Shown piece by piece: positions 8,418 to 21,195 of a DNA stretch of 64,000 nucleotides (its first letter is position 1; every line of letters begins with the position of its first letter). The position numbers and the translations under genes are program-made. The notes beneath the pieces are model-generated. The model did not search any database. It saw only the letters and a program-made list of their open reading frames with translations, and had not been told where the DNA came from. The DNA comes from Monocercomonoides exilis (taxonomy: Eukaryota > Preaxostyla > Oxymonadida > Polymastigidae). The stretch is from assembly GCA_001643675.2 (NCBI GenBank), contig LSRY02000044.1, forward strand, positions 518,501-582,500. Direction: 5' to 3'.

Positions 8418-9851
8418 ATGAGCGTTGTCTTTTTGTGTTTGTTTGTATTGTACGAAACGTTGAGGTGCGATGCAATCGAAGTGTATGTTACGATGAAAGG
8501 AGATGACAGTATGGGATGTGGAGAATACAGCCATCCTTGCCGAACAATGAAATATGTGCTGAATCAAGACCCTGAGCAAAATGAGTTTTTGTTTATAATT
8601 CCGTCAGACACTCTTGGCCAGCCTCCTGTGAATATGGTTGGGAAAGTTGTCAAGATCTTTGCAGAGATAGAGGTGTCGACAACATGGATATGTCCAGATG
8701 AATTGAGCACAACTCCTCTGTACACTGTGCATTCGACAAATTTGACGATAAAGTCGATGTATTACGATCTGAGCGTGTGCGATCAGGGCATGAATCCCTT
8801 TCTTTGTGGGGATGATCACTCTGACATCACACTTGAAAGAGTTCACATTGATGCAAATTCGGGGAAAGAGGGATTGCCTTCGGCCGATCCGTTCATTGTT
8901 CTTGCACATTGCAGGATCACTGTCCAAGATAGCCTCATTGGAGATTATACGAAAATCAAGTTTGAAAAATCACAAGAAGAAAGTGTTGCGTGCGCATGGA
9001 AGCATGGATGCATTGAACTGACGATGTGCGAGGCGTCATTTGCAAACACATCATTCGATTATGGGGTGTATGGATTCATTTATCAGAAGGGTGGGTCATT
9101 GGTTCTGAAGAATGACACATTTGCGACGTATGTGTTTTTGAGTTATTCAGATTTTCGACGAACAGTTTACTGCGAGAATGAAGGGGCCATCAGCATATCA
9201 TCGATAGTTTCGAAGAGAAACCGCCAAAAAGAGGTGAATGATCTGTGGATGGACATTGGGAAATGCAAGCTGGCGAAGAACGAAAATCCAGATAAATATG
9301 TGTTTTTTCATACGAACATAACGAGTGTGACGTGGAGGTGGTGGTCGGAATCCATTGAGATGATGAGCTTTGTAATTGAGGGAAATATTTTTTCACCGTG
9401 CAGAACAAAAGTGTTTTTCAAGTTTACCACGAAAGATGGGAAGAAAAAAACGGTGATAGTAAACTGCTCATCGATTTCATACAGCACGACAGAGTTGAGT
9501 GTCAACGCTGAGTTGAGCATGTTTGGCGGTGCGAGGAATGTTTCTGTGCAAATGGAATATCCCTCGTCCAAAGGCAGCGGGAGCGGAACAGATGTCTCGC
9601 AAGAATATCTTATTCAGCTGCCCGAGATGCCAAAGAAGCCCACAACGCCTGAAGATCCAAAAAATGAGGAACCGAAACGAAAATTGAAGCCAGTGGTTGT
9701 GGTAGTTATTTGCTTTCTGTGTGTTGTGGTTGCTGGTGCGACAATAACAGTGGTGGTCGTTCTGGTGTATCAATGGAAACGGAAAAGGTTTTTGAAATTT
9801 ACATCGGCTGATTCGAACACCCTTGTTGCTGCGCTAAATCAGAAAGATTAA
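8418..9851 (+). CDS. Beta-helix-like surface protein, type I membrane
   Basis: This 477-aa protein is uninterrupted by introns. It starts with a signal peptide (MSVVFLCLFVLYETLRCDA), then a header EVYVTMKGDDSMGCGEYSHP followed by CRTM. That header also occurs in the gene at 59881. The ectodomain (about residues 50-400) has regularly spaced Cys, Gly and Ser/Thr and short strands, as in right-handed parallel beta-helix (pectin-lyase-like) repeats. A Pro/Glu/Lys linker (about 395-420) leads to one membrane span (about 425-450, VVVVVICFLCVVVAG...) and a short basic cytosolic tail (WKRKRFLKF). Predicted topology is ectodomain outside, C-terminus inside. In known oxymonad genomes such proteins form large families of unknown function, and this is a short member. 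Family assignment is from pattern, not alignment. Confidence 0.75.
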   Translation: MSVVFLCLFVLYETLRCDAIEVYVTMKGDDSMGCGEYSHPCRTMKYVLNQDPEQNEFLFIIPSDTLGQPPVNMVGKVVKIFAEIEVSTTWICPDELSTTPLYTVHSTNLTIKSMYYDLSVCDQGMNPFLCGDDHSDITLERVHIDANSGKEGLPSADPFIVLAHCRITVQDSLIGDYTKIKFEKSQEESVACAWKHGCIELTMCEASFANTSFDYGVYGFIYQKGGSLVLKNDTFATYVFLSYSDFRRTVYCENEGAISISSIVSKRNRQKEVNDLWMDIGKCKLAKNENPDKYVFFHTNITSVTWRWWSESIEMMSFVIEGNIFSPCRTKVFFKFTTKDGKKKTVIVNCSSISYSTTELSVNAELSMFGGARNVSVQMEYPSSKGSGSGTDVSQEYLIQLPEMPKKPTTPEDPKNEEPKRKLKPVVVVVICFLCVVVAGATITVVVVLVYQWKRKRFLKFTSADSNTLVAALNQKD

Positions 9852-10927
9852 TGAGAGAAAAAAATTTTTTATTTGAATTCTCGGCTTTTTGAATGAATTC
9901 AAAAACATATATATATATATATTTTTACAAATTTTTCAATGATATTTGTTGATAATAACGGAGATGTGAGTTTATTCAAATGAGTATTGTCTTGAATTTT
10001 GTTTTCGAATTATTGAATATTTATAATATTTTGAGAAATGTTTTCTATATGTAATTTCTGTAAAGAATCTTTGTTTATTTTAATTTGTTTGACTTTTGTT
10101 ATACTCTCCGTTCATTATGCATGGTTGAATTGAAGTGTATTGAAGAAATGATTTCTTGATTGTTATTTTTATTTTTAATTAATGGATAATTATTTGCATT
10201 ATTCCGCAGACTGATTTGTAGTGTTTATTGTTGAAATTTATTTTATTTTATTTTATTTTTCAAATGTAGATCTGCTGAAGAGTTTCTTTGCACATTGAAA
10301 TTTTTCTTTCTCTCCAACCAAAAATTTGAATTAGGAACAATCGATGAATTTTTGTTATTTTGACTTTTTCATAAAAATGACATTGGTTGCACAATCGTCA
10401 TCATTTTCTGAAAGTTACAAGTTGAGAAAATAGATTGAGATTTTTGAACTGAAGAATTGAGAACAACTTTTTTTTTTTTGAACAATGCAAAATTTACATT
10501 TTTTTATCCTTGAAAGATGTGTCTTCATCAACCAATTTGTTTACCAAATTGTATCAAAGAAACAAACTCATTTTTAAGGTTTTCAGCAGTTTCAAATGAT
10601 AAGGTTTAGTTTTCAAATTCGTTGAAAAAATTGCATAATCGATATCAATCGCATTCGCAATGCGATGTGAAGATATATTATTATATTATTACTGTATTCT
10701 GCATATTTGTCGTGAAGTCTAATAATGTTTTTTTAATCTGTTTTTTTTTTTTTTTTCTTTTTCTTTGTCAATGAAATGAACAAGATACCAATGTTATGGA
10801 TAACATTGGAAATCTAATCCAACTTTAAACTGACTTGTTTAATCAATTATTTAGCTATTTTTTAACAATGAAAAATATTAGACTGCAAACAAAAATTATC
10901 GTTTTGAGATCCATCAATTATTCTTCT
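9852..10927. other. AT-rich convergent spacer
   Basis: This stretch lies between the 3' ends of the beta-helix gene (+) and the 197-aa gene (-). It holds an (AT)n run at about 9908-9923 and oligo-T tracts near 10470 and 10740. Nothing coding was seen. Confidence 0.5.
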
Positions 10928-11637
10928 TTAAAATTTTGGAACAGAAAATGAAGGGGCAAGCTTCATGTACGAATTAACTGGTTGAGGATGATAATATTGA
11001 AATTGGTTCGTACGAATTAAACATTGAGATGATGGATTAAATGTGGTGCGCTGTGACTTAATTTGTGTCTGAGAACTTGGAAATTGTTGAGTATTTATTG
11101 AAGCATGTGAATTAACTAAATGCTGATATGTTGTTTGGTCTTCTTTATCTGACAAATGTAAAAAAATGCTTTGCTTTTGATCCTCACACATTTTTTGTTT
11201 TATGCGATTGAATGTTTGACTCGATTGTTCTTGAACAGAGCGTGGAGATAATACAACTGATTTGTAAGGACGAGCAGAATAAAATCTCGGAAGTTCATCT
11301 GATTGAACTTTGCACCTTAAAAATATTTTATTAATTACTGTTGAGGAGTTCTGCAATCTTTTAAACAAATATTCATTTTTTTTCTTTCGAAAAATTAAGA
11401 AAGACTAAACAATCATATTAAAAAGTGAAGATGCCTTTTGAAAATCATCAATTTGTTTCTAATACATTTGCACAAATAGTACAATAAAAATAATACAATA
11501 ACATTTCGTCAAACTTTAAGTTCTCTTGAAAATTTCGAAAATGCAACATTCTGCTCATTTTCGGTTAATTTCCGATGAATGCTTTTAATTTTATCCATAG
11601 TTTTGCAAACATCAATTTCACTCCTTAAACGGGTCAT
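10928..11637 (-). CDS. Hypothetical protein, 3 exons, 197 aa
   Basis: The exons are 11515-11637, 11411-11458 and 10928-11350. The introns (11459-11514, donor GTTTGA; 11351-11410, donor GTTTAG, acceptor TTGCAG) are both phase 0, and all three exons join without a stop. The N-terminal 57 residues are helical and charged (MTRLRSEIDVCKTMDKIKS ... FSKFSRELK|KQIDDFQKA), loosely like a syntaxin Habc helix. The remaining 140 residues are Ser/Gln-rich and look disordered, with no SNARE motif or membrane span. It starts 80 bp after the stop of the zinc-finger gene on the same strand. The second junction is the least certain. No family is recognised. Confidence 0.45.
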
Positions 11638-11716
11638 ATTTCAATTGTAAAATCTTTTATACCTTTAAAAAAATCGGTATAATTTATCCAAAAATGAAAC
11701 AAAAAATAATGGGCAT

Positions 11717-12611
11717 CTATTTTTTATTTTGTTGATGACTAATCGACTGTTGACCTTTTAGAATGGACAGGGCTTTAACACATTCACCTATATATGGAGT
11801 ATCTGAAGAATGCCTTGCGTATAAAGTATCTTCTAGGTGGTGAGCTTCCTGTTTAAAAAAAAAATAGTTAAATTAAAAGTTTCAAAATATGTCGCACCAT
11901 AACAGCCATTTCGATGTCTCCATTAAAAATTCTGCGACTTTCTTGAAGCATTAGTTCAAAAAAATGATGTCTTGTATTTGAAGATATTCCAAAATGCAGA
12001 GGATCATCAAATAACTCCTCAAATAAAAATAATTCAGAAAATATATTCAATCAAAAACAGTGATAATAGAATCAATAACTATGTCCAAACTTTTGTTTCT
12101 GGTAACGACTTTTTATCTTTTGCATTTTCAGAAATATTCTTTGATTCACTGAAATAATTTTGCTTTAAAGGTATATCTTTGGAATCTGATGCAATGAATG
12201 ATTCCTTCGAACGAATTATTTTTTCATCAAGATTGACGTCTTGAGGGGGAAAATATCCCGGGGGTTTCATCTTCAGAGAACTGTCATTTTCGCCTAAATA
12301 ATTGCTCGATTTTTGTTCTTTTTTTTCATGTTGATAACTTGGCAAAATTTTGTAATCATCTTTGAAAAGACATTCCTTAAATAAATTTAGGTGACTTTCC
12401 GGAACGTTATCTTTCTCAATAAATTTTGTAATTGAATTAATTTCTTTTCCCTGATTTACATGATTAAACAAACAAAATGGACCTTTCATAAAATGTTGCA
12501 AGCAAAAAATTATAATACATGCAATAATGAATATTTCTAACCAAGTTCACAAAACCCTGTTTGTTGAAGAAATGGACATTCTATGGAATCAAGAAGAATT
12601 GATGGAAACAT
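11717..12611 (-). CDS. CCCH zinc-finger protein, 4 exons, 237 aa
   Basis: The exons are 12542-12611, 12091-12482, 11898-12017 and 11717-11848; the introns are 59, 73 and 49 nt (donors GTTAGA, GTTTGG, GTGCGA). Splicing exon 1 to exon 2 makes a perfect C-x8-C-x5-C-x3-H finger at residues 11-30 (CPFLQQTGFCELGPFCLFNH). This is the class that usually binds RNA in mRNA-processing or decay factors. The middle (about 35-155) is a Lys/Ser/Glu-rich linker. The C-terminus (about 155-237) looks helical (HHFFELMLQESRRIF ... EAHHLEDTLYARHSSD) and I cannot name it. The start ATG is followed directly by the finger. The exact finger spacing across the intron is strong support for the model; the RNA target is unknown. 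Confidence 0.65.
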
Positions 12612-13195
12612 AAAATTTATTATGGATATTGGATATAATGAATTCTTCCTTGTGAAATTATCATCTTTGACATAAAGAATAATAATAATGTTCAAAATCT
12701 TGTGCGCAAAAATATTTAGTAAAAATTATTAAGATAAATCCTTAATTTTGAATAATTAATTTTGATATTTTCCTTAAAAAATGCAAAAGTGAAAAGTAAT
12801 TAACATAAATAAAATCTTACACAATTAACTTCTTTAATGATAAATAATTGATATATAAACGTAAATTTAAAATATCCACTCAAAAATAACTTTCAACGTT
12901 AAAAAAGTTTAGCTAAACACCAAAAAAAATAATATAAAAAAATGTTATTCAAAATTTGATAACGTCAACTTTCCAAATAAATATTTGTTTGCAATTCGGA
13001 AGCACTCAAGTTATCGTACAACCTCTGCACATTGTAAATTTGCACGTGCATTATGTTTTTTTGTAAAAGGATAATTCCAAAAAATTTATACAAATAATTA
13101 AATAAAAAAATAAATTAAGAATTAATAATAATAAATGCTGTCAAAAAGATTAAACAATTATTCAAAAAAATTCTAAATTCATGAAACAGTTTATA
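12612..13195. other. AT-rich spacer between zinc-finger and SNARE genes
   Basis: Very A+T rich, with only short A and T runs. No exon-like block was found. It must contain the 3' end of the SNARE transcript and the promoter of the zinc-finger gene. Confidence 0.5.
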
Positions 13196-14292
13196 TTATT
13201 CTCCGGGGTTGTGATTAATACTGAACCCAAAAAGAAAAAAAGAAATTAGTGCATTTGCATACCCGAAATGCTTTTTTGCTTTCAAAAGTTCATCACTGGC
13301 TTTCTCAGTTTCTCGTTTTGAAATATAAATTTGATCATCCACAGTTTCTATTGATATGACGTATAAATATAAATACATATATTCAATAATTTTTTTCATA
13401 AAGTCTTCATTAAGCTTTCATAAAAATAGAATTAGCAATTCATGCCTAATTGATCCGTTTGCTCTTCAAGAATATGCTTTAAATCTTCTGAGGCTTCTCT
13501 TACTGCAACAATTTCTTTCTGATTCATTTGATGTTCACAAAATACTCATTATGAAAAAATAAAAGAAATACAGACGTGTATTCTACGAAATTCCGTTTCT
13601 CGATATTCCAATATTGATCGAGTTGCGTTAGCCTTCTCTTTTAATAAAAGCTGTTGGTTAGCACTTTTAAAAAAAAAGATGTAAAAGAACTACTGATAAA
13701 AAGGAACATACCCCGTTTCTTCTGATATTATGCCTTTGTCAGAATCACTTTAAAAAAGGAGGAAAGAAAGAAAGAAAGAAATTTTTGAAAGATAAAGATA
13801 TCGCAAAACAATAAATGGAATAATTACGAAACTTAAACAAACATTTTCTCATCAAAAGATGAAGAATAACTTATTTTTTCGTATGCTTTTATCTTTCTTT
13901 TAAATGCACTTTCTGCGTTTTCCAATGAAAAAAGCATTTGCGATAGCTTTATGGAAAGTTTTTGATCGCTTTTGTTTGCTTCAATCATCTTTTCAATCAC
14001 GGAATCTTTCGTATTAAAAAAATAAATATAATTTCAAAGTAAAAAGTTCAAAAAAGATTTTTAAACAATATTGTAAAATTAAAATTATACGGAATCTTTG
14101 AAGTCTTACGGATATTTGTTTCATTTTAAGCAAAAATTTGCTATCATTCCTTTCACTTAAATTTTCAAATATTTAGGTAAAAAATAGTTATAATCAGTTA
14201 TACGGTATAAGTTCGGATATCTCCTCTGAAGTTAATTGAAGGTCAGCTTGTATGGCCGATACCTTCAGCTCTGCACTTCCCTCCAAACTCAT
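13196..14292 (-). CDS. Syntaxin-like Q-SNARE, 8 exons, 212 aa
   Basis: The exons are 14204-14292, 14091-14155, 13843-14005, 13712-13747, 13587-13663, 13446-13544, 13263-13347 and 13196-13220. All seven junctions are in phase and the sum is 213 codons. Residues about 1-100 form charged helices suggesting an Habc-type N-terminal bundle. Residues about 145-205 are a heptad-patterned SNARE motif, REASEDLKHILEEQTDQLET followed by VDDQI ... KASDELLKAKKHF, with Gln in the EEQ zero-layer position, so it is a Q-SNARE for vesicle fusion. The spliced product ends INHNPGE with no membrane anchor. Intron 7 (13221-13262) is 42 nt, a multiple of three with no stop; retaining it would add ANALISFFLFGF, a short hydrophobic stretch. 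Intron 6 (13348-13445) starts with GC rather than GT. A syntaxin-type Qa or a SNAP-25-type assignment cannot be separated by eye. Confidence 0.7.
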
Positions 14293-14752
14293 ACAAGAAA
14301 GCAAAATGATTCTATGATTTGATTATATTTATTATGGGCACATCAAATTACGAAATAAGTTATTCAAACGAAATAAGTTTAACTCATATTGGATAGGGAA
14401 ATTTGAAAGATAACTCAAATAGACCAAATGAACAAAAGGATTATTTGAATTTATTTTGCAGAGAAAATGATATTATCCAATCTGAATCATTCGTTTCTCT
14501 TATCAAAAACATCTTCTCGCAGGTTTATTAAGAAACTGATAATTGTATTTGCAATGAGAAAATGTTTCAGATATTCTGTTTCTGAATTTTCTAACAGTAT
14601 TCTTTTATGCCTAAGCTTTGTTATTTTGAAGTGGAATAAATTGAGTTATTCAAATAAAAAAGAAAAAGAAACATAATTAAAATAAGAAGAATAGAAAAAC
14701 TTAACATTGCCAATGCCTATCAGCACAAAAACAGCCAAATGAGTATTGAAAT
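14293..14752. other. Spacer between eIF4G and SNARE genes
   Basis: AT-rich. It holds the presumed eIF4G 3' end and SNARE promoter. A plus-strand frame at 14467-14676 has no coding support. Confidence 0.45.
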
Positions 14753-17700
14753 TCACTGCTTTGAATTGTGGGGCAAAGAATTGGATGAATGAGAATATGA
14801 AGAATAGACAGAAGAAGAGGAAGAGGAAGAAGAAGAAGATGATGATGATGAATTATTTGATGAGGAAGGGATGTATTTTGTCTCAAATGGAGTGAGACTT
14901 TGAGGAGGAGAAGGAGAAGAAGAAGAAGAAGAAGAAGAAGGATATGTTGATCTATAATGTGTTTGAAGTGAAGAAGAAGAAGAAGATGTTGATGATGATG
15001 AATTAGATGGAGATGATGAAAGAAGGGGAGCAGGAGAAGAAGAAGGAGTTCTGTATGAATATGGAGGAGTTGCAATAGAAGAAGAAGAAGAGGAGGAGGA
15101 GGAGGAGGAGGAGGAGGAGGAGGAGGGAGAATAAGAAGAAAGTGTTAGTAAAGAAGAAGATGATGATGAAATGTTAGAAGAAGAAGAAGAAGATGGAATA
15201 TATGTGTTTTGTGATGATTTAGCAGAAGATTGCCTTGATGGAGAAATAGAAGAGGAAGAAGAGGAAGAAGACATTGTAGAAGGCACATATAGAGTAGATG
15301 AAGAGGTAGATGAAGAAGAGGAGGAAGAAGATGGAGATGGAGATGGAGAAGGAGAAGGAGAAGAAGATGGCAGACCTAATAGAGAACCATGTGTAGCATG
15401 TGAAGAAGGAGGAGCAAGAATGGTAGTTATGTGAGTGGAAGAAGAGGAAGAAGATAAAGAAGAGGAAGAGGAAGTACTTGGAGTGTATGTTGAATGAAGT
15501 TGAGAAAGAGGAGAAGGAGAAGGAGAAGGAGAGGGAGAAGGAGAAGATGAAATAGAGGAATAGAAATTAGTTGAAGAAGATGAAGAAGATGAAGATGAAG
15601 ATGGATTAGTTGCAGATGATGGAGAAATAGATGGAGCAGGTGAATAAGAAGTGGAAAGAGAAGAAGAAGATGATGATGATGATAAAGATGATGAAGAAGA
15701 TGAAGAATAAACAAATGGAGAAGCAGAAGCAGAAGGCGAAGGAGAAGGCGAAGGCGAAGGAGTATAAGTATGAGATCCATATCCTCTTTTACTCTCCACC
15801 TGCCATTCATCTTCATACACCTCTTCGTCTTCGTCCTCTTCCATCGCATTCATCTCATCCTCCTCTCCCCAGTTGCTTGCTCTCAAGTCCATAAAGTCCA
15901 TCAGCATAAACTTGTGTCTCTTCGGAAGTGTGTTCGCCTTCACCATGTCACTCACCTGCTTCTCTATCTTGTTCACATACTGCACATTCACTCCAACATC
16001 TATCTTCTTCCCGACTCTGCTCATCAACGACACGAAGGCTTCGATGTTGCCCAGGATTGGATCATCTGCTTTGATTGGCTCTGGGGAAGAAGAAGATGAT
16101 GATGATGAAGCATTTTCTTCATTCTCCTTCTCTTTCCCTCTTCCAATCACCAGCTTGCTCACTTCGTTCAACAGCTGGTCACAGCATCGTCTAACAACAT
16201 CCACATGCAACAGATTGTGGCAGAATAACTCCCCTACAAACCCCATCACTCCTTTGAATCGAAGTCTTTGGAGCATCGCTGCCTCTTCCTCATCCATCGC
16301 ATACACACTATCTGCTGGCCTCTCTTTCTCTTTCTCTTCTTCTTTCTTCTTCTTCCCTTCTTCTTCATCTTCCTCCTCCTCCTCCTCTTCTTCCTCTTCC
16401 TCTTCCTCTTCTTCCTCCTCCTCTTCTCTTTCTGCTCTATCTTCTTCATTTGGATCCATGTAATGGATAGCCTTCATCTTCCTCCCTCCTTTCTTCTCCC
16501 CTTTCTTGTTCAGCGTCCTCTTCATCCTCTCAAACTCTCTCTGACACCTCGTCAGCAGCAGCCTCCGAAATCTCGATTTTGTCAGCTCTTCCTCCTCTTT
16601 CTGCCCTATCCCTGCAATTGGGATGCTGGAGAGTGCATAGCACAGCTCTCCATACATCCCCACATACTTCGCTTCCATCGTGGCCTTGTCGAAAATGTTG
16701 TCCAGAAGAGAAGATAAGATATACTCATTCTTTATTAGAGGAACAAGTAAAAGCACCATTTCATCTAATGTTGATGGAGACACTTTGTTCAGAATAGCTA
16801 GGCATTTCCCAACAATTGCCTCGTTTTCTTCCATTTCTTCTCTTCTCCTCTTCTCTTCCTCCAATCTCTTCAATTCTTTCATCAATGCTTCTTCCTCTTC
16901 TGCTTTCTTCTCATCCTCCTCTGCACCTTCATCTCTTCCACTCCTCCTCTGCTTCTCCAACAGCATCCTCAATCTCTCTCTTTCCTCCCTCTCCTGCTTC
17001 ATCTTCTCCTTCTTCGCAGCCATCTTCGGCTTCCATGCATTGTCTGTTCTATTCGGCAGCTCCTGTTTCGGCCTGTAGCATTTGCTTCCTCTCTGCCTTC
17101 CTTCTCTTCCTTCTCTTCCTTCTCTGCCTGATGCTCCATTCCCTCTCTTCTGCAGCACACTCACTCTCTTACTGTTGCCTCGCTCCCCCCGATCGTGGCT
17201 GCCTCGAGGGAGAAGAGCATTGCTGGAGTCTGTGGTTGGAAATAATAGAAGAGAATATGATAAAAACAGAAATAAACAGAATTAATCAACAAATTTAGAA
17301 GAATAAGCAGGGGGAAAAAAAAACTTTTATTCATTCAATCTACATTCCCCAATAAATGTCTAAAAACTTCATTGTTTCAATGCATACCTCTTTTCCTTCC
17401 ATAGTCCTTCCCTTCCATCTGCTCCAACTTCCTCTTTCTTCCGCTCTCTTCATTCTGGTTCTCCTTCGTCAGCAGCTTCAGCCTCTTCCCTTCTCCTTCA
17501 AACACTCTCCCATTCTCCTTCATCTTCCCCATCATCGTCGTCGATGGCATCATCGAAATCATAGACCCTCCCTTTCCATACAGCTGATTCTTATACGAAG
17601 GCAGCAGGGCATTCGAAGCATTCACACCCGATGGCAACAGCATCACTTGCTTTTGTCCTTCCTCTGTTTGTGCCTCTAATTGCGTGCAGATGGGCTCAGG

Positions 17701-17856
17701 GAATGAGTGGGCATAGCTGAGAGGGCAGTTGCACAGATGCTGGGCTATTCGGTTGGATTTTAAGGCGTTCTGCTTTTCGGACTCTGCCTCCTTCAGACAG
17801 GTCTCATAGAGAATGAAGAGCATTTCATCTCGACTGTACATGAATGAGGGAGATGG

Positions 17857-17888
<32 letters not shown>

Positions 17889-17906
17889 GTTCTGTATCTG
17901 ACAAAG

Positions 17907-17942
<36 letters not shown>

Positions 17943-20900
17943 CATTGTTGCTGCTATTGTTGTTATCATTAGTAATTGCAGTGGAAGTAGTGGTGGTAGA
18001 AGAAGAAGTTTTTGAACTTGATGCAGAACTTGCATTAGCATCAGATGAGGCAGAAGATGAAGAAGCAGAAGATGAAGAAGCAGAAGCTGATGAAGAAACA
18101 GATGAAGCAGAAGCAGAAGCAGAAGAACCAGAACCATCTCCTCCACTCCCTCCCTTCGTATCCCCCACACCCTTGTTCTGATTGAATCTTGCATGGAGGC
18201 TGCTGAAGAACAAGTCAGTCAAATGCATGTTGTATGAGACATCAGAAGCAGAATAGCCATAATTCTGGTCAGCCACATGCAGTCTCATGGCAAGTGAGTT
18301 CTTCTTCAGCATCTTCGACATCGCTTTGTAGCTCAACTTCTTCCCTCCTCCTCTTTCTCCTTTTTCTTTTTCTTTTTCTTTTTCTCCTTTTTCTATTCCT
18401 CCATTTGCTTCTGTTTTATCTTCTTTTGACTCATTTTGCTTGGTTTTCGCTTCTTTCTTGTCTTTCTTCTTCTCTTCTGTCTTTGCTGTTGTGTTCTGCT
18501 CTTCCTGTTTAGGCACATTCAAGTCAACTAAATCTATTTCCCAATCTTCTAATCCTTCTTCTTCATTTTCTTCGTCTTCTTTCTTGTCTTCTTCTGCATC
18601 CTTCTCTGATGCTGTGCTTGAATGGAGTGAAGATTTGGATTTGTCTTCATTGTTCTCTTCTTCTTCTTCTTCTTCTTCCTCCTCCTCCTCATCTTCTTCG
18701 CCTTCATCTTCTTCCTCTTCCTCTTCTGCTTCTTCTTCGATTTCATTTTCTTCTTCGTTTTCGTCTTCATCCTCTTCTTCGTATTCATCATCATATTCTT
18801 CCTCCTCTTCATCCTCATTTTCTTCCTCGTCTTCTCCTTCATCTTCATCTTCTTCCTCCTCCTCTTCTTCTTCTTCTTCTTCTTCTTTTTCTTTTTCTCC
18901 TTCTTCTTCTTCTTCTTCTTTCTCTTCATCTTCTTTTTCTTCATTTTCTGCCTTTGATTCATCTTCTTCATTCACAACATCTTTCTTATGCTCTTCCACT
19001 TTATCTTCTTTGCTTTCTTCTTTTTGCTTATCTTCTTTCTCTTCTTTCTCTTCTTTAAAGTTTTCCCTTTCTTTTTCTGTTTTTACTTCTATTTTAACTT
19101 CTTCTTTCTCTTTTTCTTTATCTTTTTTCTTTTCTGTTTCTCTCATATCTGTTGTTGATTCTATTCTTCCTTCTGTTTGTTTGTCTGCTTCTTCTTCCTC
19201 CTCCTCTTTTCCTTCTTCTTTCTCTTTGCTTTCTTCTTCTTCTTTCTCTTCTTTTTTGTTTTCTTCATCTTGTTCTTCTTCTGGTTCTTGTTCTTCTTTC
19301 TCTTCTTTCTCTTCTTTCTCTTCTTTCTCTTCTTTCTCATCCTTTTCATTAATATATTCATTGTCTTTATTGTCTTCATTATTATTAATGTTATTATCAT
19401 TCTCTATCACTCTCTCCATCAATGGAGCATTCATAGAAGATATATCAGTCTTCATACTATTCATCTGACTAGCATTTAATGATGAATAAGAAGAGGAAGA
19501 AGAAGATAATAAAGATGATGATGATATAGATGAAGAAGAAGAAGACACATTAATTCCATTCATAGGAGCCAATGGAATGGGAGGGAATGCAGCAGCAATT
19601 GATGGCAGAAGAGGAGACATTGTTCTCTTCTCTGCAACACTCTCCCTCATCTCTGTTGATTTATTGATATCTCTTTTGAATGAAGATGATGATGATGATG
19701 GAGAAGATAGAGAAGAAGAGGAGGAGGAAGAAGAAGAAGAAAAGGAAGAAGAGAATGAAGAAGATGATGATGAATAACTCTTTTGAGATGAAGATGGTGA
19801 AAGCAAAGGAGCAGATGACAATAATGCTTGACTTTTAGGAGAGGAAACATTTATGGTATTATTATTAATATTATTATTATTATTCATGTTATTTCTTTGA
19901 AATCCTCCATTAGATATACTTGGTGTATTAGAAGTATTATTATTATTATTATTATTATGCCCCTGAGAGAGAGAGGAATGAATGTGAACAGCATTCATTT
20001 GAATAGGAGAGGATAAGAGTGGATTCTGTGTCTCTTTCTTCAGAATATACGAGCTATTAGATGAAGTTGATGAAGGAGAAGAAGAGGAAGAGGAAGAAGA
20101 AGAGGAAGAAGAAGAGGAGGAGGAGGAGGAGGAGGAGGAGGAAGGAGAAGAAGATGGAGAAGAAGAGAAGGAGGAAGATGATGATGAAGGAGTATTAGAG
20201 ATAACTGGCTGAATAGAAGGAGAGATAGAAGGTGTATATACGTTGGATAGAAGAGGTTGAGTGTTATTAGAAGAGATATGAAGAGCAGAAGGAGAAGAGG
20301 GAGAGGAAGAAGAAGATGATGATGAAATAGCATCTTCATTTTGAGAGAGAGAAGAAGAAGAAGAAGAAGAAGAAATAGAAGAAGAAGAAGATGTTCTAAT
20401 TCTTCCATTGTTAATCTTCTGTCTCTGTCCATCAGCATTCAGAAGAGGAAGCTGAGCCAATGGAGTGAGAGGAGTAGGGAGAAGACTGTCTCTGATGGGA
20501 GATGGCTGACGAAGAGGGAGAATGGATGAATGAGAAAGAGATGAAGAAGAGGAAGAGGTTGAGGAGGAAGAGGAAGAAGAAGAAAGAGAAGAGGAAGAGG
20601 AGGAAGATGATAATGAAGAAGAAGAGGAAGGAGAATGAGTTGGATAAGAGGAAAGAAGATAGGATTGAGCAGGAGATTGAGGAGAAGAAGAGGAAGATGA
20701 TGATGATGATGATGATGATGATGAAGGAGAAGAATGAGAAGGAGAATTAGAAGAAGGGTTGAGAGGGCGAAGAGGAGTGGGGAGAGGAAGAAGTGCTTCC
20801 ATTTGAGTACGATTGTCTGTCTGTTTGGAAGGAATACTCAAAGAAATAGAAGAAGAAGATGATGATGATGATGATGATGATGAGGATAAGGAGGAAGAAG

Positions 20901-21163
20901 AGGAGGAGGAGGAGGAAGAGGAAGAAGAAGATAATGGAATATTCTGTGATGATAAGAGAGGAGGAAGACTGGGAGAAGATGTTTTTGAAGGAAAAGAATA
21001 CGAACGGATGGGTGTGTTAATCACATGAGAAGAGGAGGAAGAAGAGGAAGAAGAAGAAGAAGAAGTCTTGTTATTTGAGCGAGAACGAGATGAATAGCTG
21101 TCATCTTTCCCAAATATATACTCATCTTCATCTAATGAATCACTTTCTTCTTCTTCTTTCTCC

Positions 21164-21195
<32 letters not shown>

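Noticed and set aside
11328-11350. A 23-nt ultrashort intron (GTAATTAATA...TTTTTAAG)
   Set aside because: It links an isolated ATG to the long frame, but an ordinary 60-nt intron ending TTGCAG gives a longer, phase-consistent model.
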